From an uncultured Eubacteriales bacterium (lineage in GTDB: Bacteria; Bacillota; Clostridia; Christensenellales; Borkfalkiaceae): DNA of 64,000 bases. The stretch lies in the NCBI GenBank assembly GCA_958421945.1, contig CATZMZ010000004.1:1-64000 (forward strand), in the 5' to 3' direction. The notes beneath the pieces are model-generated. The model was given only the letters and a program-made list of their open reading frames with translations. It did not search any database and was not told where the DNA came from. Of this stretch, positions 52,288-60,113 are shown piece after piece (position 1 is the first letter of the stretch; each line of letters opens with the position of its first letter). The position numbers and the translations under genes are program-made.

Positions 52288-53721
52288 TTATCTCCTGTTG
52301 ATGAATTTGCGGTTATATCTTAAATAATCGCCGTAAGTGGTTTCGTTTTCGGCGGCTTCGTTAAAAGCTCGTTCCTCATCGGTGGCGGAATACTCGTTCT
52401 GCGCGATTTCCGATTCTATTTTCAGTAATTGTTCTCTTAAACTTTCCGTTTTAACCTCTTTTTCGGTTTTAACGGGCGGTTCGGTCTGTTCGCCGCCGTA
52501 AGAGCCTGAAAGATAAAGCGCAAGCTTCGCACAGCCCGGACCTATCAGCTCGTATAAAATGCTTGACGACAGAATAACCGTTTGCAGCATCATACCCTGT
52601 TCGCCGCCGATTGTGCGCGCCGCCATAACGACAAGTCCTATCGCGACGCCTGCCTGCGGTATCAGCGCAAGCCCTAAATAATTTCGGGTTTTAACGGGTT
52701 TTTTAGTTATAAGACAACCCGTAAACGCGCCAACGTATTTGCCTAAAATCCTTACGAAAAAGTAGGTTACGCCGATAACGATAAGCGGAACGCCGTTAAG
52801 CGAACTGTTCATATCGAAAAGCGCGTCGAGCTTAAAATTAAGCCCCGAATAGACGAAGAACAACAGCAAAACGGGCGGCGAGAAATAGTTAAGCTGCTTA
52901 AACAACCTGTCGTCGTCGGTAACGTTGATGTAAACCGTACCCATCGCCATACAGCCGAGCAGCGGCGAAACGCCGAGCGCCGCGCCAACGCCGCACACGA
53001 CGAATAAAAACGCGATTGCGATAATCAGCCTGTTGTCGGTGGAACGCTTGTTCATTAAAACCTTTAACAAAAACCCGAACGCGCAACCGAGTCCGATAAG
53101 CAGAACGTTGTAAACGACGGGCAACGCCACGTCCGAAAAGCCGACCTTTCCGCCGTTAGTCGCGACGGCGAGCGAAATAGCGACCGAAAACGCCACTAAA
53201 CTTACCACGTCGTCGAGCGCGACCGCGCCAAGCAACGTATCGACGAAGTCCCCGCGCGCTTTCGTTTGTCTTATCGTCATCATAGTGGAAGCGGGAGCGG
53301 TAGCGGAAGCCAGCGCCGCCAGCACTATGGAAAAAGCCGTTCCCAGACCTAAAATAAAAAACGCGAGAACGAACACGAGAAGAGAAGCGGCGAGAGCCTC
53401 GAAAACGGTGATAACCGCGATTTTTCCACCGTTAGCCTTTAAAGTTTTAAACCTGAAAAATTCGCCCACGCCGAACGCGATAAACGCAAGCGCGATATCG
53501 GACAAAAAACCCATACCGCCGACGACCGAGCGCGGAATAAGGTCAAGGCAAAACGGACCGAGCGCGACGCCGACTAAAATGTATGCGGTAACGTTAGGCA
53601 ATTTTACAAGCTTTGTAAGCCGCGTTGCGAGAAAACCGAAAATCAGCATAAACGCAACCGAAATAATTATAACGGAGACGCTGTCCGCGCCCCCGAGTTT
53701 GTCGTAAAAATTATTAAGCAT
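52288..53721 (-). CDS. CPA2-type cation:proton antiporter (second copy)
   Basis: A 477-residue paralogue of the antiporter at 33772-35211, with TAYILVGVALGPFCLD, ASATAPASTMMTIRQTKA and VALDDVVSLVAF. About 12-13 TM segments and a charged ~75-residue cytoplasmic tail rich in Glu; no RCK domain. Followed by the MgtC-like gene with a 3-bp gap. Confidence 0.88.
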   Translation of the reverse strand: MLNNFYDKLGGADSVSVIIISVAFMLIFGFLATRLTKLVKLPNVTAYILVGVALGPFCLDLIPRSVVGGMGFLSDIALAFIAFGVGEFFRFKTLKANGGKIAVITVFEALAASLLVFVLAFFILGLGTAFSIVLAALASATAPASTMMTIRQTKARGDFVDTLLGAVALDDVVSLVAFSVAISLAVATNGGKVGFSDVALPVVYNVLLIGLGCAFGFLLKVLMNKRSTDNRLIIAIAFLFVVCGVGAALGVSPLLGCMAMGTVYINVTDDDRLFKQLNYFSPPVLLLFFVYSGLNFKLDALFDMNSSLNGVPLIVIGVTYFFVRILGKYVGAFTGCLITKKPVKTRNYLGLALIPQAGVAIGLVVMAARTIGGEQGMMLQTVILSSSILYELIGPGCAKLALYLSGSYGGEQTEPPVKTEKEVKTESLREQLLKIESEIAQNEYSATDEERAFNEAAENETTYGDYLRYNRKFINRR

Positions 53722-53814
53722 TTTCCTCTCTCACCCGAAAAGGTTAATAAAAAAATATTCCCGGAGAAAAGTTTTTATAACCGTTAAAAGTCAGTAACTA
53801 AAAAAATTTTACCT

Positions 53815-53843
53815 ATTATATAATACTTTTATCAAGAAATCAA
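53815..53843 (-). promoter_or_regulatory. Promoter of the antiporter-mgtC operon
   Basis: Minus-strand TTGATT (53838-53843), 17-bp spacer, TATAAT (53815-53820). Confidence 0.75.
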
Positions 53844-53933
53844 GTCTTTTCGAAAAAATTTTTCGATGTTTTCGATAAAATATAGTCAAAATCCGTTTAA
53901 GCGGGTATTTAAGCGTTAAGCCGATCTCACTTT

Positions 53934-54014
53934 TCAGTTCACTGCCGTCGGAAACGCAGCAATGAACGTGGTTTTTATATACGGAATCAGCTTCTCGGCA
54001 TCTGCTTTTCTCAT
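53934..54014 (-). CDS. 26-residue small ORF with a very strong SD
   Basis: The ATG at 54012-54014 is preceded by GAGGAGGTG at ideal spacing, the strongest ribosome site seen nearby. The peptide begins MRKADAEKLIPYIKTTF and stops after 26 codons. It may be a genuine small protein or the 5' remnant of a longer gene: one shifted frame continues open for several dozen codons past the stop. No family recognised. It lies between the four-helix-bundle gene terminator and the antiporter promoter. Confidence 0.4.
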   Translation of the reverse strand: MRKADAEKLIPYIKTTFIAAFPTAVN

Positions 54015-54133
54015 TACCGCACCTCCTCGTTAATTATGATATAGTTTTTGCGCTGATATTGAAAATGCTACCGAAGCTATCGATAACACATTCCACGCGT
54101 AAATCTAACGATAACCACTAATTTAATAATAGT

Positions 54134-54180
54134 AAAAAAGCCCATCCTCCGAAGTAGCCTACAACCTTGGAAAATGGACT
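54134..54180 (-). terminator. Terminator of the four-helix-bundle gene
   Basis: 12-bp stem (AGTCCATTTTCC with GGAGGATGGGCT, some G-U pairs) followed by six T on the minus strand, 11 nt after the stop. Confidence 0.85.
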
Positions 54181-54190
54181 CTTTAATAAA

Positions 54191-54535
54191 TTATTTTTGT
54201 TCTTTTAATGTTTTGCAACTCGAAATCAACATTCGTCTGATTCTTCCGCAAAGATTACGATGCTTCTTGTATGTATCTTCATCAATGCCATTTGTATTAA
54301 ACAGTAGCTGCAACCAACCTTCTGTTTCACTACATTCTTTAAGCGCTATTTCAAATTTTGAAAGCATGTCTGCTTTGCTTTGACCGTAGTTTGCCTCACG
54401 GATATTGGCATAAACACTGCTTGAACTTTTGCGTATTTGAAAAATTGTGTTGGATGACGCTTTTAAATTTTGACAAAGTAATTCCATATCGGTCGCAAGC
54501 TGTTCCGAATAGATCAACAAATAGTTTTTAGCCAT
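54191..54535 (-). CDS. Four-helix-bundle protein (S23/IVS, Avd-like)
   Basis: A 114-residue all-helical protein of the four-helix-bundle family that includes 23S rRNA intervening-sequence proteins and the Avd accessory protein of diversity-generating retroelements. Typical features: LLIYSEQLATDMELLCQNLK, SSSVYANIREANYGQS, LSKFEIALKECSETEGWLQLL and a basic C terminus (CGRIRRMLISSCK). No reverse transcriptase or rRNA is present. Own promoter (54557-54585), SD GGGAG and terminator. It appears more A/T rich than its neighbours, which fits acquisition. It lies next to the hairpin array behind tRNA-Leu; nucleic acid binding is a reasonable inference. Confidence 0.85.
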   Translation of the reverse strand: MAKNYLLIYSEQLATDMELLCQNLKASSNTIFQIRKSSSSVYANIREANYGQSKADMLSKFEIALKECSETEGWLQLLFNTNGIDEDTYKKHRNLCGRIRRMLISSCKTLKEQK

Positions 54536-54556
54536 ACAATCACTCCCTTCAAGAAT

Positions 54557-54585
54557 ACTATATCATATTTTGCATAGCAATTCAA
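54557..54585 (-). promoter_or_regulatory. Promoter of the four-helix-bundle gene
   Basis: Minus-strand TTGAAT (54580-54585), 17-bp spacer, TATAGT (54557-54562). It lies between the array and the gene, so the array is not part of this mRNA unless tRNA read-through occurs. Confidence 0.7.
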
Positions 54586-54612
54586 GAGCTTTTCGCATTC
54601 TCGTATCCTAAT

Positions 54613-54788
54613 CACGCCGAAGGCGTGTATATCATCAATTCCGAAGGAATTGCATATCATCAAAACGAAGTTTTGTATATCATCAAGTCGCAGAAAGCTA
54701 CACGCTGATGCGTGATGATATACAGCCCAAAGGGCTGATGATATCCACCACACTTCGTGCGGTGATGATATACCAAACCTGCGGCTTG
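54613..54788 (-). repeat. Eight-hairpin array with mirrored linkers (copy 2, behind tRNA-Leu)
   Basis: Minus-strand order from the tRNA: hairpin 1 CAAGCC/GGTTTG (54774-54788), 2 CCGCAC/GTGTGG, 3 AGCCC/GGGCT, 4 CACGC/GCGTG, a weak centre 5, 6 AAAAC/GTTTT, 7 AATTCC/GGAATT, 8 CACGCC/GGCGTG (54613-54627). Loops are mostly 3 nt (GAA, TTC, TTT, GCA). The first three linkers read (G)(T)ATATCATCA and the last three TGATGATAT(A/G)C. Hairpin count, orientation switch and linkers match copy 1 while stems differ, so pairing rather than sequence is conserved. Short ORFs across it are artefacts. Confidence 0.9.
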
Positions 54789-54790
54789 TA

Positions 54791-54825
54791 TAAAAAAAGT
54801 CGTATCAATAGGATACGACTTTTTT
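54791..54825 (-). terminator. Rho-independent terminator of tRNA-Leu
   Basis: Stem AAGTCGTATC/GATACGACTT flanked by A and T runs on the minus strand, abutting the CCA end. Nearly the same stem as at tRNA-Ala (424-458). Confidence 0.85.
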
Positions 54826-54907
54826 GGTGTGAAGGATGGGACTTGAACCCACACGGATAACCATACGCCCCTCAAACGTACGCGTCTGCCAATTCCGCCA
54901 CCCTCAC
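54825..54907 (-). tRNA. tRNA-Leu (anticodon GAG)
   Basis: An 83-nt class II tRNA on the minus strand: acceptor GTGAGGG/CCTTCAC, D arm GCGGAATTGGCAGACGC, anticodon stem TACGT/GCGTA with loop TTGAGGG (GAG, codon CTC), a long variable arm, T arm TGGGTTCAAGTCCCA, discriminator A and encoded CCA. Confidence 0.93.
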
Positions 54908-54923
54908 GCGTTTCAGCCTTTAT

Positions 54924-54952
54924 ATATTACTCGGTTTTAAGCTTTTTGTCAA
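54924..54952 (-). promoter_or_regulatory. Promoter of tRNA-Leu
   Basis: Minus-strand TTGACA (54947-54952), 17-bp spacer, TAATAT (54924-54929), overlapping the 3' end of the lytic transglycosylase gene. Confidence 0.8.
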
Positions 54953-55532
54953 GAAGTTTTCCATATAATTTCTTATATTTTCTTAAACTTTTATAAATTT
55001 TTTTCGTATACTCCCTCGTTTCCGCAAACGGAATGTCTTTTAACGTCCTTTTATCTCTGCTGTAACGCTCGTCCGATAGCCACCTTTTTACGTTTCCTTC
55101 CCCTGCGTTATACGCTGCGATCGCGGTTCGCTCTTCCGAAAACTGCGCTTTAAGATACTTTACGTAATAACACCCGAACTTTATATTAGTGTCCGCATCA
55201 GTCAAATCGTATTTGACGATTTTCATTTTGTCCGCGATATATACGCCCGTTTCTGCCGTCAACTGCATCAGCCCCACCGCCCCCGCAGAACTGACGGCGT
55301 GCGCGTTAAAGCCGCTTTCGGTTTTAACCATCGCGAAAATCAACGCAGCGTCTAACCCGTATTCCTCCGAATACTTAAAAATTTCTTCCCGATACTTTAA
55401 GGGATAGAAAGTTTTTTTGGAAAAATATTCCACAACGAACGCAAACGCGAATAACGTCCAAAAAACAACGAGCAGAACGGACGTAAGCTTATAGACGGTT
55501 TTTAACGTTTTTTCACTGTCGCCGTAAACCAT
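54927..55532 (-). CDS. Lytic transglycosylase (Slt/MltE-like)
   Basis: A 201-residue membrane-anchored peptidoglycan lyase. N-terminal TM (about 15-35), then an SLT domain: ALIFAMVKTESGFNAHAVSSAGAVGLMQLTAETG (catalytic Glu in ES), and AIAAYNAGEGNVKRWL. It cleaves MurNAc-GlcNAc bonds outside the membrane. The ATG at 55530-55532 follows a TATTAT box by only 7 nt and no SD, so it may be leaderless; the longer frame starts with TTG at 55580. Confidence 0.9.
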   Translation of the reverse strand: MVYGDSEKTLKTVYKLTSVLLVVFWTLFAFAFVVEYFSKKTFYPLKYREEIFKYSEEYGLDAALIFAMVKTESGFNAHAVSSAGAVGLMQLTAETGVYIADKMKIVKYDLTDADTNIKFGCYYVKYLKAQFSEERTAIAAYNAGEGNVKRWLSDERYSRDKRTLKDIPFAETREYTKKIYKSLRKYKKLYGKLLDKKLKTE

Positions 55533-55796
55533 ATAATATATAATATGCGTAAAAAAACTTTTATTAGGCGTTTTAAGCAAAAAAACGGAGTATCACAACC
55601 CCGACGCTTCGCGATAGATCTTGCTTGACGCTAACGACGCTAACCCCCTTGCACGCGGAGCAACCACCTCGCAAAACACAAACGACCTAACGCCGTACGA
55701 AGCCGTTTTTTCGACGATAAAAGCCATTATGCGCTATAATCATTTATCTGAAGCGTAAAATAATGTACTAAAATAGATACTCGAGGTAATGAAAAG

Positions 55797-56558
55797 ATGA
55801 AAAAAATAATATGTATTTTCATATCGTTTGCGATAACGTTGCCTTTTCTTGCTTTTGCGCCCGTTCGCGGCGTAAAAGCGTTTGGCGGCGAAGCGTATCG
55901 GCGCGTAATCACCGAAACTACGCCGTTTTACGCGGATAAAGCCGCAACGCAGCTTTTATTCTATTTGCCCTATACCTATTACGTAAAAGTATTAAGCGCA
56001 GACGGCGCGATGACGCGCGTGGAGGTTTACGGAACGGGAGCGACAGCCGCACTTGACGGATACGTACCCGCGGAAATGTTGTATAACGACGGCTTGGAGG
56101 TTAAAAATCCGTTCGTCAATCTGGAAATAATAACCTCCGCCACGGCAATTCTTTACGGCGACGCGGCGTTGACGAGTACCCTGCAATACGTTTTTCCGTC
56201 GAGAGGGTTAAGATATTACGGATTCATATACGCGGCGGACGGTTCTAAACTGTATTACGTGGGTTATAACAACAGGTTGGGCTACGTAAGGGAATCGGAA
56301 ATAACGCCGTTCGTAATCCCTGACCACCCTAACGAATTAACTTTTATTCCCAAGCCGACCGAACCCGTCCCGACGCCGAACGAAGATACAAAGCCGCCCG
56401 AAGCAGACGGGCAGGACGAAACCGCCGCCGCGGTGAGCTTACGTGCCGTTATCATCGTATGCCTTATTTTTGCGGGCGTAATCGCCTTATTTATAGCGTT
56501 CAAGACGAAACCGCCGCAGAAAAAACAAAGCTATTACGACGAAAACGACTACGAATAA
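55797..56558 (+). CDS. Secreted SH3-like protein with C-terminal membrane anchor
   Basis: A 253-residue envelope protein: signal peptide (about 1-28), two SH3-like segments (about 35-95 and 105-170, the second with YYVGYNNRLGYVRESEITPF), a Pro/Glu/Asp-rich linker (about 180-208), one TM (about 213-233) and a short charged cytoplasmic tail. Probable role in binding the cell wall; no enzyme domain. A three-codon ORF (55789-55800) overlaps its start. Confidence 0.6.
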   Translation: MKKIICIFISFAITLPFLAFAPVRGVKAFGGEAYRRVITETTPFYADKAATQLLFYLPYTYYVKVLSADGAMTRVEVYGTGATAALDGYVPAEMLYNDGLEVKNPFVNLEIITSATAILYGDAALTSTLQYVFPSRGLRYYGFIYAADGSKLYYVGYNNRLGYVRESEITPFVIPDHPNELTFIPKPTEPVPTPNEDTKPPEADGQDETAAAVSLRAVIIVCLIFAGVIALFIAFKTKPPQKKQSYYDENDYE

Positions 56559-56581
56559 ACCATATACGAATAACACGAAAA

Positions 56582-57184
56582 TCACGCCGACAACGATTTT
56601 TGCTTTGACTCGCCCCATTTTTTCTCGACGGAAACGGCGGCTGTCGCGGCAGCGGGAACGGTAGCGGACGAATCGGGTTTACGTGCGGGGTTTTCACTGC
56701 GTTTTGCGCCGAAATTGTGTTTTTTATCGTAAGAAATACTGCGTTTTTCCTCGCGACGTTTCATTTCGCGGAAAAAATCGATGGAAAGATACTCGCTTTC
56801 AAACACCTCGTCGGTAAGCCCGTATTTATCCATAAGTTCTGCGAAACGCTTTAAAATGCTCTCCTGTCTGCGGAAATATTTTCTCTCAAAAAAATCGAAT
56901 CCTGCGTAAGCTTCCTTCGGCAATTTTTTAAAATACTTATAATCGAGAAGCACGAAATCGTTTTCGCCGAACTTTGCCAAAGCTTTTTCGACGAACTGTT
57001 TAAGTCTTAAAATAGTGTCTTTCTGTTCGGTCAAGCTTAAAATTTTGAAGCACTGCTCCTCGCAGGGTGAAAAATCCCTGAACGAAATCAAAGCCTTTTT
57101 TTCGACAAGTTCGTCAATTTGTTCGACGAGACTGTCCGCGCACGGATACGAATATAGAATAACCTTTGCATATAACTCTTTCAT
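56582..57184 (-). CDS. Hypothetical cytoplasmic protein
   Basis: A 200-residue charged, mostly helical protein starting MKELYAKVILYSYPCADSLVEQID; the last ~45 residues are Ala/Ser/Lys-rich and look disordered. Cys appear in YPCAD and SPCEEQCF. I do not recognise the family. The ATG at 57184 has GGGAG 7 nt upstream; the frame opens 52 codons earlier but crosses the promoter. It is divergent from the large beta-propeller gene. Confidence 0.65.
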   Translation of the reverse strand: MKELYAKVILYSYPCADSLVEQIDELVEKKALISFRDFSPCEEQCFKILSLTEQKDTILRLKQFVEKALAKFGENDFVLLDYKYFKKLPKEAYAGFDFFERKYFRRQESILKRFAELMDKYGLTDEVFESEYLSIDFFREMKRREEKRSISYDKKHNFGAKRSENPARKPDSSATVPAAATAAVSVEKKWGESKQKSLSA

Positions 57185-57232
57185 TTTTGAACTCCCAAAG
57201 CTGTAAATAATAGTTTTCCGAAAAACACCTGC

Positions 57233-57262
57233 ATTATAGTTTCTCAAAACCCTCAAAGTCAA
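57233..57262 (-). promoter_or_regulatory. Promoter of the hypothetical gene at 56582-57184
   Basis: Minus-strand TTGACT (57257-57262), 18-bp spacer, TATAAT (57233-57238). Confidence 0.75.
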
Positions 57263-57397
57263 TACTTTATGTCTTAACTTAAACAAAAATACAAACATTT
57301 GTTCGCTTTTCTCGAACAGTTTACACCCCAAAACTGCCAAAAATTGACATATTTAAAAATAAATCCGAAAAATTATACAGGTTGAAGGGGAAAAAAA

Positions 57398-59929
57398 ATG
57401 ACAGGGATTGTAAAAATGTGGCGAATAATAATGACAAAAGCAAAAATATGTGATAAAATGAAGAATATGAAAACATTAAGAGAAAAAATTTATATTGTAA
57501 TAGTTTTAACGCTTGCCGCGTGCGCAGTCGCCGGCGCGGCGTTCAATTTCCGAACGAAAAGCGCGAGCGCGGCGGTTGTCGGCGAAAGAGTTTTGCCCGT
57601 TAAAAGTATGGAAACGGACGAACTTTCCACGCCGCAAAACGTGTTTGCTTACGGCGAAACGATTGCGATTAACGAGAACAGCACTACTCTCCGCGTTTAC
57701 GTTCGCGGCGAACGGCTAAGCCTTTCCGCCATAAGCTTTACCGACCTCGGTACGCTTAAAATGAGCAAGGAAAACGAAATTCTGGTGTCCGACAACGGTT
57801 CTATTTATAAGCTTACCGTAAACGGGAACGACGTTACCGACAAGACGCCGTTGAAGAACGCGGCGACGGGCGAAAACATAGGCTCTGACTTCGATTATAA
57901 CGGCAAATACGTTATCGCGAACAACGCGACGCAGATTATCACCTATTCGATTGACGGAACTGTCGTAACGAGCCTTAAAAGTTTCAAATCCAAAAACAAA
58001 AGTCCGATAGCGATAAATGCGGATAACGCGGTGTTTTTCGTCGGCGAGGACAGCGGACTTTATAAAAGCGACGTCGAAAATACGAAAAATCAAAAACTCC
58101 GCGCGAACACGCAGATTAACAAAATGGTCGCCGATAAAGATTACGTTTATTATATAGAACGCAACGATATTTACCGCATTTCCGTGAACGGCGGCGAGCC
58201 TGAAAACATTACCCCGACGGAAGAAACGTTCGAGCTGGGCAAGCTTATCACCCCCACCGGGATTTGCTTTAAAGGCGACAACTTGTTGGTGACCGATTCC
58301 GCGCTTAACGCCGTGCAGGAGTTTTACGTTAAGGACGGAAAGCTCGTTTTTACGGGGTTTGCCGTGACGAAAGGCAAAACCGCTTATAACCGCATAGGCG
58401 CGGTTAAAGACGTTGACAGATACTTAAACAAAGCGGCGGTTCTTTCGGACGAAAAACTTACCGTGATTACGTTTGACGAAAATTTCGACGGATATAATCC
58501 GCAATCGTTTGAAAACCTGTATACGGGGAAAGACAAAAACGTTACCTGTTTCGCGCTGGGTAAAACCGTGCTCGCGGCGGCGGTGGCGGACGGCACGGCG
58601 GAATTCGTTAAGCTTGACAGCTCGGGGAAATCCGACAGCACGGTCAGCGTCGGGTTTTCCGCGGAAGAAGGAATTATTAAGGATATAACCTATCAGAGCG
58701 GATACTTTTACGTTTTGACTTTTAACGGAACTAAATATCTGACCTTCAAAATTTCCGAAACGGGTTTCGACAAAGAAAAAACCGCTTCCGAACGCACCGT
58801 GGAAACGGCTTGCGTCGCTGCGGACGTTTTCGGAAATCCGGTTTACGGCGGAAGCGAATTCGCTAAACTCGCAACCGACCTGAACGGCAGAGTTTACGGC
58901 TTAAAAACGGACGGCGAGCTTTGCTATACGGACAACGGCGGCGAAAACTGGCACGGGTCGGGACTTAAAAACGTAACCGCGTTTGCAATGAATTTCGATA
59001 AAAAGGAAGTGTTTTACGCCACGAACGAAAGGGAATTTTTATATTCGGTGAAAACGCTTGACAATTTCGCGTTGTCGGCGGTGGAAATCCCGGACGGCTA
59101 TAAGCTTACGGGAACGAGCGTTTCCTTCGACAAAGAATTTTTGAAAGTATGCAAGGTTAAGGACGGCGAAAAGAGCGTCAACGCCTATTCTTTTAACGTT
59201 TATCACGACGAGCTTTCGAAGAAGGAACTGGTCGAGTTTGTTGACCTTGCGGAGTTGGAAGACGAATACCTGCCCATAGCTAATGCGAATCCGAGCCGCG
59301 GCGACCTGTACTTTTGCGCAGGCAGAAAAGGCGTGGTGTTAATCAGCGGTCAGCAGCTGACCTACGAGGACAGAAAATACGAGGACTGCAACAAAACGGT
59401 TTTCGTTACCACGGGCGTGCAAGCGTATTATCACCCCGTTATCACGCAGAAAAACATTTACTCTTTAATCGACGAAAAGACGGAAGAAAAAATAACGTTT
59501 AAGAAAAACGACGCGCTCGACGTAATAAAGAAAATCACCGTGCTGGATAAAGAATTTTACCTTGCGAGACAGGACGCGACTTATTTTTATATCCCCTCAG
59601 ATTTCACCGTGGACGAGCTTGCGGAGGATTATAAATACGCTGATTATAAGACGGAAAAGGTTAAGAAAACCGTCGTTTATAAAAACGCCTCGCTCGGTCG
59701 GAAGATTGCCGAACTTGACGAAAACCAAACGGTCAGAGTGCTTTCCGAAAAGAACGGCGTTGCGGAAATTCTTTTTAACGTCGGCGACGGCTGGGAAAAA
59801 GGTTACGTTAAAGCCAACGCGATTATCAACGAATCGCAAATCGCCGTGCGAAACATTTTAATCGTACTTGCCCTGATAGCTTGCGTTTGCGGCTCTGTCA
59901 CCTATTTCGTTTTAAGAAAAAAGGCTTGA
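57398..59929 (+). CDS. Large beta-propeller-like envelope protein with SH3 domain and C-terminal TM
   Basis: An 843-residue protein. N-terminal signal/anchor segment (about 31-50) is followed by many beta-rich blades with repeated phrases such as DNGSIYKLTVNG, YDYVYYIERNDIYRISVNGGEP-like, GICFKGDNLLVTDS and DLNGRVYGLKTDGELCYTDNGGENW (sialidase-like BNR loop), an SH3-like region near 760-815 (VVYKNASLGRKIAELDENQTVRVLSEK) and a C-terminal TM with a basic tail. The start has AGGGG 8 nt upstream; the first 25 residues are unusual before the anchor and a start at Met25 is possible. Function unknown; perhaps a surface sensor or adhesin. Shares the SH3-TM-tail plan with 55797-56558. Confidence 0.7.
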   Translation: MTGIVKMWRIIMTKAKICDKMKNMKTLREKIYIVIVLTLAACAVAGAAFNFRTKSASAAVVGERVLPVKSMETDELSTPQNVFAYGETIAINENSTTLRVYVRGERLSLSAISFTDLGTLKMSKENEILVSDNGSIYKLTVNGNDVTDKTPLKNAATGENIGSDFDYNGKYVIANNATQIITYSIDGTVVTSLKSFKSKNKSPIAINADNAVFFVGEDSGLYKSDVENTKNQKLRANTQINKMVADKDYVYYIERNDIYRISVNGGEPENITPTEETFELGKLITPTGICFKGDNLLVTDSALNAVQEFYVKDGKLVFTGFAVTKGKTAYNRIGAVKDVDRYLNKAAVLSDEKLTVITFDENFDGYNPQSFENLYTGKDKNVTCFALGKTVLAAAVADGTAEFVKLDSSGKSDSTVSVGFSAEEGIIKDITYQSGYFYVLTFNGTKYLTFKISETGFDKEKTASERTVETACVAADVFGNPVYGGSEFAKLATDLNGRVYGLKTDGELCYTDNGGENWHGSGLKNVTAFAMNFDKKEVFYATNEREFLYSVKTLDNFALSAVEIPDGYKLTGTSVSFDKEFLKVCKVKDGEKSVNAYSFNVYHDELSKKELVEFVDLAELEDEYLPIANANPSRGDLYFCAGRKGVVLISGQQLTYEDRKYEDCNKTVFVTTGVQAYYHPVITQKNIYSLIDEKTEEKITFKKNDALDVIKKITVLDKEFYLARQDATYFYIPSDFTVDELAEDYKYADYKTEKVKKTVVYKNASLGRKIAELDENQTVRVLSEKNGVAEILFNVGDGWEKGYVKANAIINESQIAVRNILIVLALIACVCGSVTYFVLRKKA

Positions 59930-59989
59930 TTATATATAAAAAACTCGGCACAACTTGATTTTATTTATGTGAAATACTTAATACGACAA

Positions 59990-60028
59990 GCGGGGCTGTC
60001 GCAAAACTGCGACAGCCCCGCCCTTTTA
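59990..60028 (+). terminator. Terminator of the beta-propeller gene
   Basis: 14-bp stem GCGGGGCTGTCGCA/TGCGACAGCCCCGC followed by CCTTTTATA. Confidence 0.8.
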
Positions 60029-60113
60029 TAAATAATCTTTTTATCCTCGCAAAAATATGCGGAGAAAACCAAAAAAAATGCGTTAAAACCCCTATATTTA
60101 TTATGATAAAGCT

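Noticed and set aside
54191..54535. Diversity-generating retroelement, suggested by the Avd-like protein
   Set aside because: No reverse transcriptase, template repeat or variable repeat is visible in the surrounding sequence.
54514..54875. Short minus-strand ORFs across array 2 and tRNA-Leu
   Set aside because: They translate the hairpin repeats and the tRNA; no coding signal.
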